Part shown: in pieces, positions 53,874 to 63,868 of the stretch | Layout: every line of letters begins with the position of its first letter | Position numbering within the stretch: the first letter of the stretch is position 1 | Assembly: GCA_004353515.1 (NCBI GenBank) | Contig: SMNZ01000001.1 | Span: forward strand, 868,001 to 932,000 | DNA from: Alteromonadaceae bacterium M269 | GTDB lineage: Bacteria; Pseudomonadota; Gammaproteobacteria; Enterobacterales; Alteromonadaceae | DNA length: 64,000 bases | Direction: 5' to 3' | Translations under genes and position numbers: made by a program | The notes under the pieces: model-generated | What the model saw: the letters and a program-made list of their open reading frames with translations, nothing else | Told to the model about the DNA's origin: nothing | The model's database searches: none

Positions 53874-54794
53874 ATGAAATTTACAAAAAATATCAGACAT
53901 TATGTCGCAGCTTTGGTTATTGGAACCAGCAGTTTTGCTGCACTTGTTCCAGCTGCAGTTGCTGACGAGTTTGACCGCTGGAGCACCCATGTAGCAAACG
54001 AGAGCAGACCTGTTGACCATACACCTATGTCTAACATTTTGCGCTTTTTGACTGTAGAAGCGGGCAAAACTCATGCTATGGACTATGCTCGATTGACCGG
54101 TAAGCCAATGGATTATGTTGTTGAATACCGCAAGTTCCTAGAAAACATTCCTGTAAGTGTCCTTAACAAAGATGAGCAATTAGCTTTCTGGTTGAACTTA
54201 CACAATGTTGCGGTTATCGAAAACTTGGGTAAAGAACCAAAAGCACGCCGCAAAGTTAAGAAGTTGCGTGGCGAACCTGGAAAACCAGGTCAACTTTGGT
54301 CGCAAAAGCTAGTTACTGTTGAAGGTGTTTCTTTATCGCTTGAAGATATTGAGCAAAACATCCTGGTTCGTCATTGGAGTGAAAACCCTGATGTTATTTA
54401 CGGGCTTTTCTACGGCACTAAAGGTTCACCTTTCCAAGGTGTTCGTGGCTTCCAAGGTACTACTGTTAACAAGCAGCTTGGTAAATTAGCTGAGCAGTTC
54501 TTGAACAACAGACAGAATGTTAAAGTTCGTAAAGGTGAAGTCCAAGTATCAAGCATCATTGCTTGGAATAAACAACCCTTATTCAGCAATGATGACAGTG
54601 CATTAATTGCTCATATTCAATCGCACGCCAAAGGCAGACTCGCTAGAGATATGGCTAACGTTAACGGTGTAAACAGTAAACATAAATTCGGCTGGTCATC
54701 TAACGCTTATATACAGCCTCGTCAAGCAGCTAGGCTCAGCGGTAGCGGTGGTAGCTACGGCGGTGGCGGTTTCGGTCGCGGTGGCGGTTCTTAA
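53874..54794 (+). CDS. DUF547 protein, exported, with glycine-rich tail
   Basis: This 306-residue protein has a signal peptide ending VPAAVADE at about residue 34. The body is a DUF547 domain: SVLNKDEQLAFWLNLHNVAVIENLGK near residue 85 and FGWSSNAYIQP near the end. The last 20 residues are a Gly/Ser run (RLSGSGGSYGGGGFGRGGGS), probably a disordered tail. The family has no agreed function; some members contain thioredoxin- or papain-like features but none is evident here. It is transcribed alone. Confidence 0.8.
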   Translation: MKFTKNIRHYVAALVIGTSSFAALVPAAVADEFDRWSTHVANESRPVDHTPMSNILRFLTVEAGKTHAMDYARLTGKPMDYVVEYRKFLENIPVSVLNKDEQLAFWLNLHNVAVIENLGKEPKARRKVKKLRGEPGKPGQLWSQKLVTVEGVSLSLEDIEQNILVRHWSENPDVIYGLFYGTKGSPFQGVRGFQGTTVNKQLGKLAEQFLNNRQNVKVRKGEVQVSSIIAWNKQPLFSNDDSALIAHIQSHAKGRLARDMANVNGVNSKHKFGWSSNAYIQPRQAARLSGSGGSYGGGGFGRGGGS

Positions 54795-54809
54795 TAAATA
54801 ATCTACAAG

Positions 54810-54837
54810 AAAAAGGCCTCAATATGAGGCCTTTTTT
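54810..54837. terminator. Bidirectional terminator
   Basis: AAAAAGGCCTCA / TGAGGCCTTTTTT with a 4-base loop lies between the DUF547 gene and the leftward GGDEF-EAL gene and can serve both. Confidence 0.9.
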
Positions 54838-54846
54838 CATTCTGAA

Positions 54847-56541
54847 TTAAGCTAGCCAATTGGCGGTTAGTTCACTGGATAATAATGGTTTAGAGAAATA
54901 AAAACCTTGCAGCTCTTTGATACTGAGTTCCTCACATAAACTCCAATGAAACTCTGTCTCTACCCCTTCAGCAATAATATCCAGACCGATAATATTAACC
55001 ATTGATGAGAGCCCTCTCATTAAAGCCGTGTAACGATCTGACTGATTAGACTCGGGCAGCATAGTCTTGTCGAACTTAACAATGTTGATAGGATAATTCA
55101 TCAAATGAGATATCGATGAATAGCCCGTCCCAAAATCATCCAACGCTATTTTACAGCCAAGCTCACTTAACCTTTGTAAGCAGGCTTTGGCGTTTTCACT
55201 GCGACTAAACAGCGCCGTTTCTGTGATCTCTAAAATAAGGTGCTCCGGCGACACGCCGTGACGCTTTAAACTTCCTTGAATACTTGAAGCTAAGCTATCA
55301 TCGCTCAACTGAACAGCTGAGATATTTATAGCCATGGTTAAAGTCGACTTGTAGTCTTTTTGCCAACTAGCTAGCTGTTCGATAGCAGTATCAAAAACCC
55401 ACTGCCCTAGCTTGATGATAGAACGAGATTCTTCAGCAATTGGAATGAATTCATCCGGCGTAGAATTAACCGATGAAGACGGCCAGCGTATAAGCGCTTC
55501 GACCCCGACGATTTCTTTATCCTGTGTATTAATGACAGGCTGATAATGCAATTCGAAGCTTTGCTTTTTAATCGCTTCATCCAATTCCATTTTAATTTGG
55601 TATGCCCGAGACAATTGTTGCTGCATGGTCTCTTGGAAAAAACAATACCGATTCCGCCCTTGGTGTTTAGCGCGATACATCGCAATATCAGCATACTTAA
55701 CCAAAGACTCCGATGTTGAGGCGTTTTCTGGATGCATAGCAATACCAATACTAACACCACACTGCACTTTATTGCCCTTCACATGCAATGGATCTTCTAA
55801 TGATCCAATAATGCGTTCGGCGACTTTTGACGCTTCTTTTACATCACTAATGCCGGATAACAAAATAGCAAACTCATCACCACCTAAACGAGCAAACAAC
55901 TCATTTCCACGAAGACAGTCATTGATGATGTCGACAACCTTCTTCAGCAGTTCATCTCCGGCATCGTGCCCGTAGCTGTCATTGATATTCTTAAAATGGT
56001 CTAGATCTAGCAGAAGTAAAGCAACATTCTTGTTACTGCGGATATTGTTCGAGAGATAAATCTTTAATGCTTTTTCAAAATGATAGCGATTGGAGAGGCC
56101 TGTTAACGAATCTTTTTCAGCAAGCTCGCGTACTTGGCAGTAACTATCAAAGAGCTTTTTCTCTAACTCAAAACGTTTCTGCGCTTGCACTATCGCTCTT
56201 TTCATTTTCCCTGGCGATATCTCCGTTTTAGCAACGAAGTCTTGAGCACCCGCTTGCAGACATTCTATAGCAAGTTGCTCGTCGTCTGATATACTGATCA
56301 TGACAATAGCAGTATCACCTAGATTCGGTTTATTCCGTAGCGTGATTACCATTTCGATGCCATCGATTTGCGGCATCATATAATCAAGAAGAATGACATC
56401 GAATTGCTTGTTTTCTAATGCAATGAGTCCTTCTTCTGCTGTTTTCGCTTCTGTAATCGAGCTGATATCAGCACTAGATCTTAAGGCGCGTTTTACAATC
56501 TCTCTGTCGACTGAATCATCGTCAACTAACAGTATATTCAT
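54847..56541 (-). CDS. Response regulator with GGDEF and EAL domains
   Basis: This 564-residue cyclic di-GMP enzyme is controlled by phosphorylation. The receiver domain covers 1-120 with D53 in VILLDYMMPQ. The GGDEF domain has GGDEF at 220-224, but the I-site reads RGNE, not RxxD. The EAL domain starts at 348 (VEALIRW) and keeps LILEITETAL, LDDFGTGYSSI and IIAEGVETE, so phosphodiesterase activity is expected. It is the last of four signalling genes in the same direction, 185 bases after the GAF-PAS kinase. Confidence 0.92.
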   Translation of the reverse strand: MNILLVDDDSVDREIVKRALRSSADISSITEAKTAEEGLIALENKQFDVILLDYMMPQIDGIEMVITLRNKPNLGDTAIVMISISDDEQLAIECLQAGAQDFVAKTEISPGKMKRAIVQAQKRFELEKKLFDSYCQVRELAEKDSLTGLSNRYHFEKALKIYLSNNIRSNKNVALLLLDLDHFKNINDSYGHDAGDELLKKVVDIINDCLRGNELFARLGGDEFAILLSGISDVKEASKVAERIIGSLEDPLHVKGNKVQCGVSIGIAMHPENASTSESLVKYADIAMYRAKHQGRNRYCFFQETMQQQLSRAYQIKMELDEAIKKQSFELHYQPVINTQDKEIVGVEALIRWPSSSVNSTPDEFIPIAEESRSIIKLGQWVFDTAIEQLASWQKDYKSTLTMAINISAVQLSDDSLASSIQGSLKRHGVSPEHLILEITETALFSRSENAKACLQRLSELGCKIALDDFGTGYSSISHLMNYPINIVKFDKTMLPESNQSDRYTALMRGLSSMVNIIGLDIIAEGVETEFHWSLCEELSIKELQGFYFSKPLLSSELTANWLA

Positions 56542-56726
56542 CTATTTATTACCGCTCTTTCCATACTGTATTTCAGTAGAACTTAATTCCTGTCTCGCTT
56601 GATAAACTGCGTTAAAACTCCCTCTATTCCTAAAACAATAGCTAACACTTAATCCCTACTAAAAACAAGTGTATGTTGCTCATACTTTAGACTTAGCACA
56701 TTAGACTAAGCTGACTTGGGGCATAG

Positions 56727-58241
56727 CTATTGTTTAGGTAAGGTAATTATGAATTTTGCTCCCTGCCCTTCGCTCGAATCAACATTGATACTGCCACCGA
56801 GATATTGAATCGTTTTCAAAACCATAGCTAAACCAAGTCCGCTTCCCTCAACATCATCTCTAGGTTTGAGTGTTTGGAAGCGTTCAAATATTTTTTCGTG
56901 CATGGACGGATTAATACCTGGCCCATCGTCACTCACGATAACTTGATAATCCTCACCTCTATCTTCATAGGTCACATCAATTCGGCCTTGTGATTTGTCA
57001 TGATGCTTGATGGCATTCGATATGAGATTGGTTAATACCAATTCGAAAGGAACACGATGTAATTTTAGCTGCGCATCATCCGCTACTATGGAGAAACCTT
57101 CGGGGATATCGAGTAAATCAAAACAATTGCTCATACTGTCTCTTAAACTAAGCTCAACAGGTGCGTGCTCTTCCCTACCTATTCTGGAATAACTTAATAG
57201 GTCAGACAGAAGATTGCTCATTCTATTGACCCTATTTTTGATCATTCCGAAATGCTTTTTGCTATCTTCATCTAAAGATTCACCAGCATCCTCTTGGATC
57301 CAAGACACTAAGCGTTTTATTGCTGTTAGCGGTGCTTTCAAGTCATGTGACGCAATGTAGGCGAACTCATCTAAGTCCTGATTAGACTTTCTTAAATCAG
57401 CGAGTAACTCTTCTCTCTCAGATACATCTCTGGCTACGCCTAAAATGTATTTTTCGCCTTTGCTATTTTCAAATCTCGTTTTGGTTGTGTGCAGCAGCCG
57501 CACTACACCATTGGGTAAGGTAATAACTTCGTTGACTTCAGAACGCCCGTCCTTAAAAGCTATTTTGTCGTGTTTAAGGAAAACTTCGACCTCATCTGGC
57601 TCGTATTCTTCAAAAGAGGTTGAACCAATTAAATTATCCCTCATCGACTCCGGATGAAGCTCAATAAAAGCAGGGTTCGCTTTTACCACCCGGTACTCTT
57701 CGTCCTTAACGAATATATAATCCTGATTTGTATTAATGATGAGCTCTGAAAACTCTTCAAGTTCTTGCAGCTCTATTTTTCGATTATTAAGCTCTAGCTT
57801 ATCAACAATGCCTTGAGAGAAAGTTCTCAACAGTTGTATTTGTGTTTTATCAAAGTCACCGGTTTTGGTATCCAACAAGGACAAAACCCCCAAAGGCTCT
57901 CCACATGAACATCTTAGAGCAATGCCAGCATAAAATTCTGCTTTGATACCGTTGATTTGGATATCACCATCCAACTCATCACTAGTAAAAAGTACCTCAT
58001 GTTCTGCTGTTTGATTCAATAATGGGGTCAAATTTTCAATTGACGCTTTTAATGCAGGTGGCGCAGAAAATAGTCGAAACTTGGTGTCGTAAAATGAAAG
58101 AACGATACAAGCACCATCAAATACACTCTGACAAGTATCGACAATAATTTGAATTTGATTTCTGAGAGGCGTGGGAATTTCGCCTTCAACGTATACTTTG
58201 TGACGTAATAGCGATGACGCTTCGTTGTTAGATGAGCTCAT
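56727..58241 (-). CDS. GAF-PAS sensor histidine kinase
   Basis: This soluble 504-residue kinase has no membrane helix. A GAF domain covers about 20-150, a PAS domain about 165-280, HisKA with phospho-acceptor H299 in YIASHDLKAPLTAIKRL, and a HATPase with the N-box VLTNLISNAIKHHDKSQG, DDGPGINPSM and GSGLGLAMVLKTI. The sequence around the histidine resembles phytochrome-like kinases. It starts nine bases after the stand-alone receiver gene, which makes that receiver its likely partner, with the REC-GGDEF-EAL protein as a possible second target. Confidence 0.9.
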   Translation of the reverse strand: MSSSNNEASSLLRHKVYVEGEIPTPLRNQIQIIVDTCQSVFDGACIVLSFYDTKFRLFSAPPALKASIENLTPLLNQTAEHEVLFTSDELDGDIQINGIKAEFYAGIALRCSCGEPLGVLSLLDTKTGDFDKTQIQLLRTFSQGIVDKLELNNRKIELQELEEFSELIINTNQDYIFVKDEEYRVVKANPAFIELHPESMRDNLIGSTSFEEYEPDEVEVFLKHDKIAFKDGRSEVNEVITLPNGVVRLLHTTKTRFENSKGEKYILGVARDVSEREELLADLRKSNQDLDEFAYIASHDLKAPLTAIKRLVSWIQEDAGESLDEDSKKHFGMIKNRVNRMSNLLSDLLSYSRIGREEHAPVELSLRDSMSNCFDLLDIPEGFSIVADDAQLKLHRVPFELVLTNLISNAIKHHDKSQGRIDVTYEDRGEDYQVIVSDDGPGINPSMHEKIFERFQTLKPRDDVEGSGLGLAMVLKTIQYLGGSINVDSSEGQGAKFIITLPKQ

Positions 58242-58250
58242 ATCCGTTCT

Positions 58251-58667
58251 CTATTGGATATTTTTAATTTTTGCGGCAATTTCCTCAGCAGAAGATTCCC
58301 CTTTAACGACAAAATCTTTAACAAATTCGTAAGCATATGCTCTGTCTTTATCTTCTTGTCGTTCAGAAGATGAATACATCATAATAACGCAGGACAACAA
58401 CTCGTGTTTAGCCCTAAGAGCCTTAAAGCGCTCCAAAAACTCAAAACCGTTAATCTGCGGCATATTAATATCTAGAAAGATAATATTGGGTGGGAAGCTA
58501 TCACCTGCCTTCAGCTTATTTTCATCGTAAGCATCGAGAAAATTTAATCCAGCTAAACCATCATCTTTTTCAACAATAGAGGTAATGCCAATCTGCTTGA
58601 GTTGTCGGCTTAATATATAACGATCGATTTCACTATCGTCTATTATTAGCGCATTGACAGCCGTCAT
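58251..58667 (-). CDS. Stand-alone response regulator receiver
   Basis: This is a single receiver domain of 138 residues with no output. The acidic pair is D10/D11, the phosphoacceptor D66 in IIFLDINMPQ, the switch serines MMYSSSER, and lysine in FVVKGES. It is of the Rcp1/CheY-like type that often pairs with HWE/phytochrome-like kinases. Its start overlaps the stop of the upstream kinase by four bases, and the downstream kinase follows nine bases later, so it probably connects the two kinases. Confidence 0.9.
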   Translation of the reverse strand: MTAVNALIIDDSEIDRYILSRQLKQIGITSIVEKDDGLAGLNFLDAYDENKLKAGDSFPPNIIFLDINMPQINGFEFLERFKALRAKHELLSCVIMMYSSSERQEDKDRAYAYEFVKDFVVKGESSAEEIAAKIKNIQ

Positions 58668-60115
58668 ACAGTATCCTCTTTGGGCAAAGTAATTATAAAA
58701 GTAGTCCCTTTTGTAGATGACTCCAAAGAAATACTTCCTTTAAGATAATCCACATGCTTCTTAACCGTCGCCAACCCAAGACCAGATCCAAAACTGACAT
58801 TGGGATGAAAACGTTTAAACATTTGAAAAACCTCAGATAATCGTTCTTCTGGAATACCTAACCCATTGTCTACAACGCGAATCGAATAATCAAATTTTTG
58901 TTCGTTAATAATGATTTTAACAAATTGAAAATCTTTATTTTTGTCACAATATTTTGCCGCATTGGATACTAAGTTATCCAATATCAAAGTCATGCTTTTT
59001 TCGTTTGTCTGGACGTCACCTTCAACATTTGCCTCACCCGAAAACTGGCACTGATTCTCTTTTAAGAGTTCAGCATTATTTTCTCGAACGTTACTGAGAA
59101 CACTTTCCATATCAACTAAGGACGTTTCTTCGGGCTTTGGTTCTGGGTCATTCAGCGCCAGTACACTTATGATAAGCCGCTCCAACTTCTCCATCTGAGA
59201 AACAATTTTTACGCTATTTTCACTGGCCTCACCAAAGTTCTCTTCTCCAATATCTTGGACAACAAACTGGGCTAACCCTTTCGCCGATGTTAACGGTGCT
59301 TTTAAGTCGTGGGACATCCGATAAGCAAACTGCGCTAACTCATCGTTTGCTTTCGTTAAAGACTCCGTTCTTTGTTCAACTAATAATTCAAGCTTTTGAT
59401 TAATTTCGGTTTTGACTAACTCTTCTTTTAATCTGGCTCCTGCAACGACCAACAACTCTTTAATTTCACCAGAAACATTACGACTGATCGTTTCATCAAT
59501 AGCTTCGTTGGTATTTTCTCGAGATAAAAGCGCAATAACTTTATTAATTGAGCCTGTAATATTTTTAGAGAGGTAAGTAATAAATATAATATTTATGATA
59601 GAAATAATAACAACTAACGGCACCATGGCGTTGAATATAAATTCAACTGTTTTGACTATTGGCTCCTCAAAATCTATTGAGTTTTGATTAAGAATATTTG
59701 AAACACTTCCAAGCTTTACGAAAAACTCTTGCCATGAAATTTCATTCCGAACAAAAGAATCTATAAGTTTTAAACCTTCATTGGCATCAACAATATCTTT
59801 CTCACATAACTCAATGGCTTCATATGTTCCAATGCGCCGCATAATAAACTTCTCTATGCCGTTAATTTGAGCTAAGCAATCAATGGGTTGTTGCCTTATA
59901 TCGTAAATAGTTTTGCGTAGCTTTTCCGTATCCAAGTCATCAACATCATCAGTCAACATAACCTGCTCAGAAAACTCAGAGATATATTTGAGGTGCAGCA
60001 TATTAAGCTGATGAAATTTAGCCCCTTGAAGAATTTCAAACATGGAGAATAATGTTAACGATATCTCAAAAATCGTGAGAACAACGATAATCATAAGTTT
60101 GCGTGAAATATTCAT
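58664..60115 (-). CDS. Membrane sensor histidine kinase
   Basis: This 483-residue kinase has membrane helices at 8-28 and 160-181 enclosing a helical periplasmic domain of about 130 residues with two cysteines (C80, C104). A coiled linker and HisKA follow with H269 in YRMSHDLKAPLTSAKGL, then the HATPase boxes LILDNLVSNAAKYCDKN, DNGLGIPEERL and GSGLGLATVKKHV. It is the first gene of the signalling run. The signal sensed is unknown. Confidence 0.9.
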   Translation of the reverse strand: MNISRKLMIIVVLTIFEISLTLFSMFEILQGAKFHQLNMLHLKYISEFSEQVMLTDDVDDLDTEKLRKTIYDIRQQPIDCLAQINGIEKFIMRRIGTYEAIELCEKDIVDANEGLKLIDSFVRNEISWQEFFVKLGSVSNILNQNSIDFEEPIVKTVEFIFNAMVPLVVIISIINIIFITYLSKNITGSINKVIALLSRENTNEAIDETISRNVSGEIKELLVVAGARLKEELVKTEINQKLELLVEQRTESLTKANDELAQFAYRMSHDLKAPLTSAKGLAQFVVQDIGEENFGEASENSVKIVSQMEKLERLIISVLALNDPEPKPEETSLVDMESVLSNVRENNAELLKENQCQFSGEANVEGDVQTNEKSMTLILDNLVSNAAKYCDKNKDFQFVKIIINEQKFDYSIRVVDNGLGIPEERLSEVFQMFKRFHPNVSFGSGLGLATVKKHVDYLKGSISLESSTKGTTFIITLPKEDTV

Positions 60116-60469
60116 TACTGCTTACATGTATCCGTTCATATTTGCGTGTGCTATTCCCGTATCATGTTTAACTCTTACGGTTATTCAGGAGTATATTTCC
60201 AAGAGAAAAGGTTAAAAATCAAACCATCACTATAACCTATAGCCTAATCAACGCAAAATGACAGCTAAAGTACTCATTTAATTAACTAAAACGCCGTTTA
60301 ATATAGCTTCTCCATTTTTTACCGGCATATCATGTCAATATAGGCCTAAGAGCCTTTATACTTAGATGCAAGTTAGCGTAAAATATCTGTGTTACATTGG
60401 TGTACTTAGTATTTTAAATGCTAATGATATAAACCCGATAAGAAGCTCTGTAGCACTAAGGATTTTCCC
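60116..60469. other. Intergenic region, divergent promoters expected
   Basis: About 350 AT-rich bases without a gene separate the leftward kinase from the rightward glycosyltransferase. Near the right end AAGGA at 60458-60462 is correctly placed for a start at ATC 60470. I see no repeat or RNA gene. Confidence 0.4.
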
Positions 60470-60523
60470 ATCACGAAGCCAATAATTTGGACAATCAGTA
60501 AAGTTGTCGTTCTTCTCGCAACT

Positions 60524-61918
60524 TTGATTGTCGTTAGCCTCTTATCTTCAGAATTTGAGTACAACACTCATTGGCTTGAACGCCCCACTTATCTGTATGT
60601 GGGTTTAATGATAATCAGTGGTATCGCATACCTCAGCCTTATTTGGCCTTGTATTTCACACTCAAAACTCAATCTATCTTTTAAGTGGATATTTGGTCTA
60701 GGCTTATTGTTTCGACTGCTATTTATTCCTTCTACTCCAATATGGGAAGACGACTTTTATCGCTATTTCTTTGATGGTTCGCTCGTAAAGCAAGGATTAA
60801 ACCCCTACGAGTATGCGCCACTACAAGCTTTTGAAAGACCTGCATTTGATGGAGCAGAAGCTTTAGGATTAACACCCGAACCTACCCCTCCACATCCAGA
60901 TTTACTATTTCTACAACAAGAACCTTTATTGGATAGAGTTGCTTATCCTCATATTAAGACGATCTACCCACCTGTTACCCAAGCGGTTTTTGCGTTAAGC
61001 CAGATTATAAATCCGTTTAATCTTATCGTGTGGCGGGTCATTCTCATCCTGTTTGACCTAATAACCTTCTACCTTCTGTATCAGCTACTGATTCGTATAG
61101 GAAAACCTGTTACCTATAGTGCTATTTATTGGCTAAATCCGTTATTGATTACGGAAACTGTCAACGCTGGTCATATGGATGTACTGCTCGCTCCATTACT
61201 AGTCGCGGCCTTGCTCATGGTGGCGATAAAAAGAATCAGTTTTAGTGGTATTGCTCTTGCTTTAGCGGCTGGCGTTAAGTTATGGCCATTGATATTGGCT
61301 CCCTCTATTTTCAGAACTTACTTAAATTCCATTAACTCTTTGTTCAAAGTGAGTTTACCACTGATTTTCCTCACTATTATTCTCCTTTCTCCACAGTTCC
61401 TTTCTTCTTTAAACGAAGATGCAGGCGTATCCAACTACGCTCAGTACTGGAAGACAAATACATTTATGTTTGCTTGGCTCGAAGCGGGAATAACTTCCGT
61501 ATCGGAACTGGCTTTTATGCCATTTTTTGATCCCAACATAGCTTCTCGCTTAATAGTTGGAGCATTGGTGATTTCTATAGTTATTGCAGTCTCTCTCCGT
61601 CCATGGTCTTCCATCGAGGAGCTTGCAACTCAATGGCTCGTCATTATCGCCACACTGTTTCTGCTATCGCCGACAGGTTATCCCTGGTACGTGATTTGGT
61701 TTATGCCCCTACTCTGCATCAAACCCAATAGGGCATTGCTGCTCCTGACTGCCCTGCTACCACTTTATGATCTGAGGTATCCGTTAGAGGCTAACGGTCT
61801 ATTGCCTATATTTGAGAATGTGATAGTCACTATAGAGTTCTTACCTGTATTAGTGTTACTTGTCTGGTACCTATGGAATAAAAAGCCTAAAGCGGAGTCA
61901 GCGATTAGGTCTGTTTAG
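60524..61918 (+). CDS. Polytopic membrane glycosyltransferase (GT87/mannosyltransferase-like)
   Basis: This integral membrane enzyme has about 10-12 helices and at least 464 residues. The first loop has WEDDFYRYFFDGSLVKQG followed by NPYEYAP, the D..RY..DG...G.NPY pattern of dolichol/undecaprenyl-phosphate-sugar-dependent transferases such as GT87 and PMT-like enzymes. Further signs are PPVTQAVFAL and NAGHMDVLLAPLL. The only canonical start in frame is TTG 60524, which cuts the first helix in two. The frame is open upstream to 60428, and ATC 60470 behind AAGGA would restore the helix. The substrate is unknown. Confidence 0.8.
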   Translation: MIVVSLLSSEFEYNTHWLERPTYLYVGLMIISGIAYLSLIWPCISHSKLNLSFKWIFGLGLLFRLLFIPSTPIWEDDFYRYFFDGSLVKQGLNPYEYAPLQAFERPAFDGAEALGLTPEPTPPHPDLLFLQQEPLLDRVAYPHIKTIYPPVTQAVFALSQIINPFNLIVWRVILILFDLITFYLLYQLLIRIGKPVTYSAIYWLNPLLITETVNAGHMDVLLAPLLVAALLMVAIKRISFSGIALALAAGVKLWPLILAPSIFRTYLNSINSLFKVSLPLIFLTIILLSPQFLSSLNEDAGVSNYAQYWKTNTFMFAWLEAGITSVSELAFMPFFDPNIASRLIVGALVISIVIAVSLRPWSSIEELATQWLVIIATLFLLSPTGYPWYVIWFMPLLCIKPNRALLLLTALLPLYDLRYPLEANGLLPIFENVIVTIEFLPVLVLLVWYLWNKKPKAESAIRSV

Positions 61919-61935
61919 AGAGTACGGTAATCAAG

Positions 61936-63039
61936 CTATTTGATGGTGGCTTGCTTATCCAATTCGCGTTCAACAATTTCTATTTCTTTAAGAAAGTGCT
62001 CTACCTTATATTCATCAGATAGTTTTCTGGCTTCTTGAATCAGCTCACGACTTTCTTCGGGTAATGATGACGCTATCACCTTGGCTAAAGTGACATTAGT
62101 TGGAATGTAAAGCTGTTGCGTTTTTGTAGAATAAGCTAATGCGTATGCTTTTCTAGACCAGGATTCCGCGTTTTCGTAATCCTCAAGTTCAAAAGCAACC
62201 GCCCCCATCTGCTGCAGAGCAAATGCTTGATCAAGTTCACTACCTAACTGTTCAGAATAATCAAAACATTGCATGAAATTAAATAGCGCTAATTCTGGCT
62301 GAAGCAAGTTCCGGTATAGTCCACCTAAATTGTAATAGCTATCAGAAAGCCCTTTGATATTACCTAGAGCTTCATCTCTCTCCACTTTAATATTTTCAAC
62401 ATCAATAGCTTGGTTATACCGACCACCAGTTGTGAGTCCTATTGCAACGACATTTAACATGGATTGTCCCAATAAGTTTTCTGGCACAACGTTTAGATGA
62501 GATAAAGCATAATCTGACGCTTTATCGAATACCTTGTCATCCTTAGTGTAAGCTGAGATAAGTAGCTGATCTGCTGCTAACCAAAACCTAAGTATCGGAT
62601 CTTGGGTTTGGCTTAATTTTTCAGTGGCTTGAGTTAGAAGCGCATTTAAATCATCTATTTGGCCAAGCGAATAGTGAATGCGTGCTTGTAGAATCGCCGC
62701 TAGCCCCAATTGGTCGTCAGTGAGTGAAAGTTGTTTAAGTTGTCTTAAAGCCTCACGAGCGATATCCAGCTTGTCATCAGCTATTGCAATGGCGGCTTTA
62801 AGCAGCAATAAAACTGAAGATTCATCCGGCTCGGTGTCAGCAAGTTTTGATTCAATTTTACTTAGCAATTCTCCCTGTTCATGTCCAAACTCCAGCATTA
62901 ACTCGTTTAAGGAGGTAGATAAGAGTTTTGACTCAGAGGGAATTAGTTGACTTTGATTGGGCGATGAAGAAGACGAAGTATGAGGTTGGCTACATCCCAT
63001 CACTACTAGAGCATAAGATAGCAGTATAAAATACCTCAT
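61936..63039 (-). CDS. TPR-containing lipoprotein
   Basis: This 367-residue lipoprotein is counted from ATG 63039, which has GGAGG seven bases upstream; a GTG two codons earlier is possible. The lipobox VVMGC is followed by a Ser/Thr-rich linker (HTSSSSSPNQSQ) and a body of helical repeats, e.g. LGLAAILQARIHYSLGQIDD, ISDSYYNLGGLYRNLLQPELAL-like segments and FALQQMGAVAFELEDYENAE, typical of tetratricopeptides. It is probably a periplasmic or outer-membrane scaffold; no partner is visible nearby. Confidence 0.75.
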   Translation of the reverse strand: MRYFILLSYALVVMGCSQPHTSSSSSPNQSQLIPSESKLLSTSLNELMLEFGHEQGELLSKIESKLADTEPDESSVLLLLKAAIAIADDKLDIAREALRQLKQLSLTDDQLGLAAILQARIHYSLGQIDDLNALLTQATEKLSQTQDPILRFWLAADQLLISAYTKDDKVFDKASDYALSHLNVVPENLLGQSMLNVVAIGLTTGGRYNQAIDVENIKVERDEALGNIKGLSDSYYNLGGLYRNLLQPELALFNFMQCFDYSEQLGSELDQAFALQQMGAVAFELEDYENAESWSRKAYALAYSTKTQQLYIPTNVTLAKVIASSLPEESRELIQEARKLSDEYKVEHFLKEIEIVERELDKQATIK

Positions 63040-63111
63040 TGGCACACCTCCAACATCTCTTACTCGTCATTCTAAAAAGACTATATCAGATAATACGTGC
63101 TTGTTAATACC

Positions 63112-63864
63112 TTACCCTTTCTGTAGTAATCGCTTTAAATCTTCAGGCGTGTCTATACCCGTCGGTGGTGTTTCTACAGCAATGCCTACATGTATTTTTT
63201 CGCCATGCCAGAGCACCCTTAATTGCTCCAGAGACTCAATTTGTTCAAGTGAGGAAGGACTCATTTGAATATAACGCTTAACAAACCCCGCTCGATAAGC
63301 GTAAAGCCCAATGTGCCTCAAATAAAAGTCACCCACGTCATCAATGTTTTCTTTTCCTAAGAACCGATTGCGATCATAAGGTAACACTGAACGGCTAAAG
63401 TAAAGCGCGTTACTTTGTTTATCTAAAACAACTTTAACGACATTGGGATTAAAGACTTCATCAACATCATCTATCTTAACCGCTAATGTCGCCATACTCG
63501 CATCTTGACTCACCGACAAGCTTTTCGCGACCTGCTGGATATTAGCAACAGGGATAAAGGGCTCATCACCTTGCACATTGACAATGATTTCATCATCCCC
63601 AATTTCAAGCCGATCGATAACTTCTGCTATTCGCTCTGTTCCTGACTCATGCTCAGAGCTCGTCAAACAATATTGCCCACCAAACTGTTCGACAGCTGCA
63701 ACAATACGCTGATCATCTGTCGCTACGACAACTTGACTTGCCCCTGACTCGATTGAGCGCTCATAAACATGCTGAACCATAGGTTTGCCTTCAATATCAA
63801 CTAAAGGCTTTCCCGGAAATCGACTGGAAGCGTATCTGGCTGGAATTATGACAGTAAAACTCAT
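63112..63864 (-). CDS. kdsB: 3-deoxy-manno-octulosonate cytidylyltransferase
   Basis: This 250-residue enzyme activates Kdo as CMP-Kdo for lipopolysaccharide inner-core assembly in the cytoplasm. The nucleotide-binding start is [19 protein letters not shown], followed by [33 protein letters not shown] and [13 protein letters not shown]. Length and motifs are standard. It follows a Trm112-family gene by four bases, as in the common lpxK-ycaR-kdsB order. Confidence 0.97.
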   Translation of the reverse strand: MSFTVIIPARYASSRFPGKPLVDIEGKPMVQHVYERSIESGASQVVVATDDQRIVAAVEQFGGQYCLTSSEHESGTERIAEVIDRLEIGDDEIIVNVQGDEPFIPVANIQQVAKSLSVSQDASMATLAVKIDDVDEVFNPNVVKVVLDKQSNALYFSRSVLPYDRNRFLGKENIDDVGDFYLRHIGLYAYRAGFVKRYIQMSPSSLEQIESLEQLRVLWHGEKIHVGIAVETPPTGIDTPEDLKRLLQKG

Positions 63865-63868
63865 CAGC

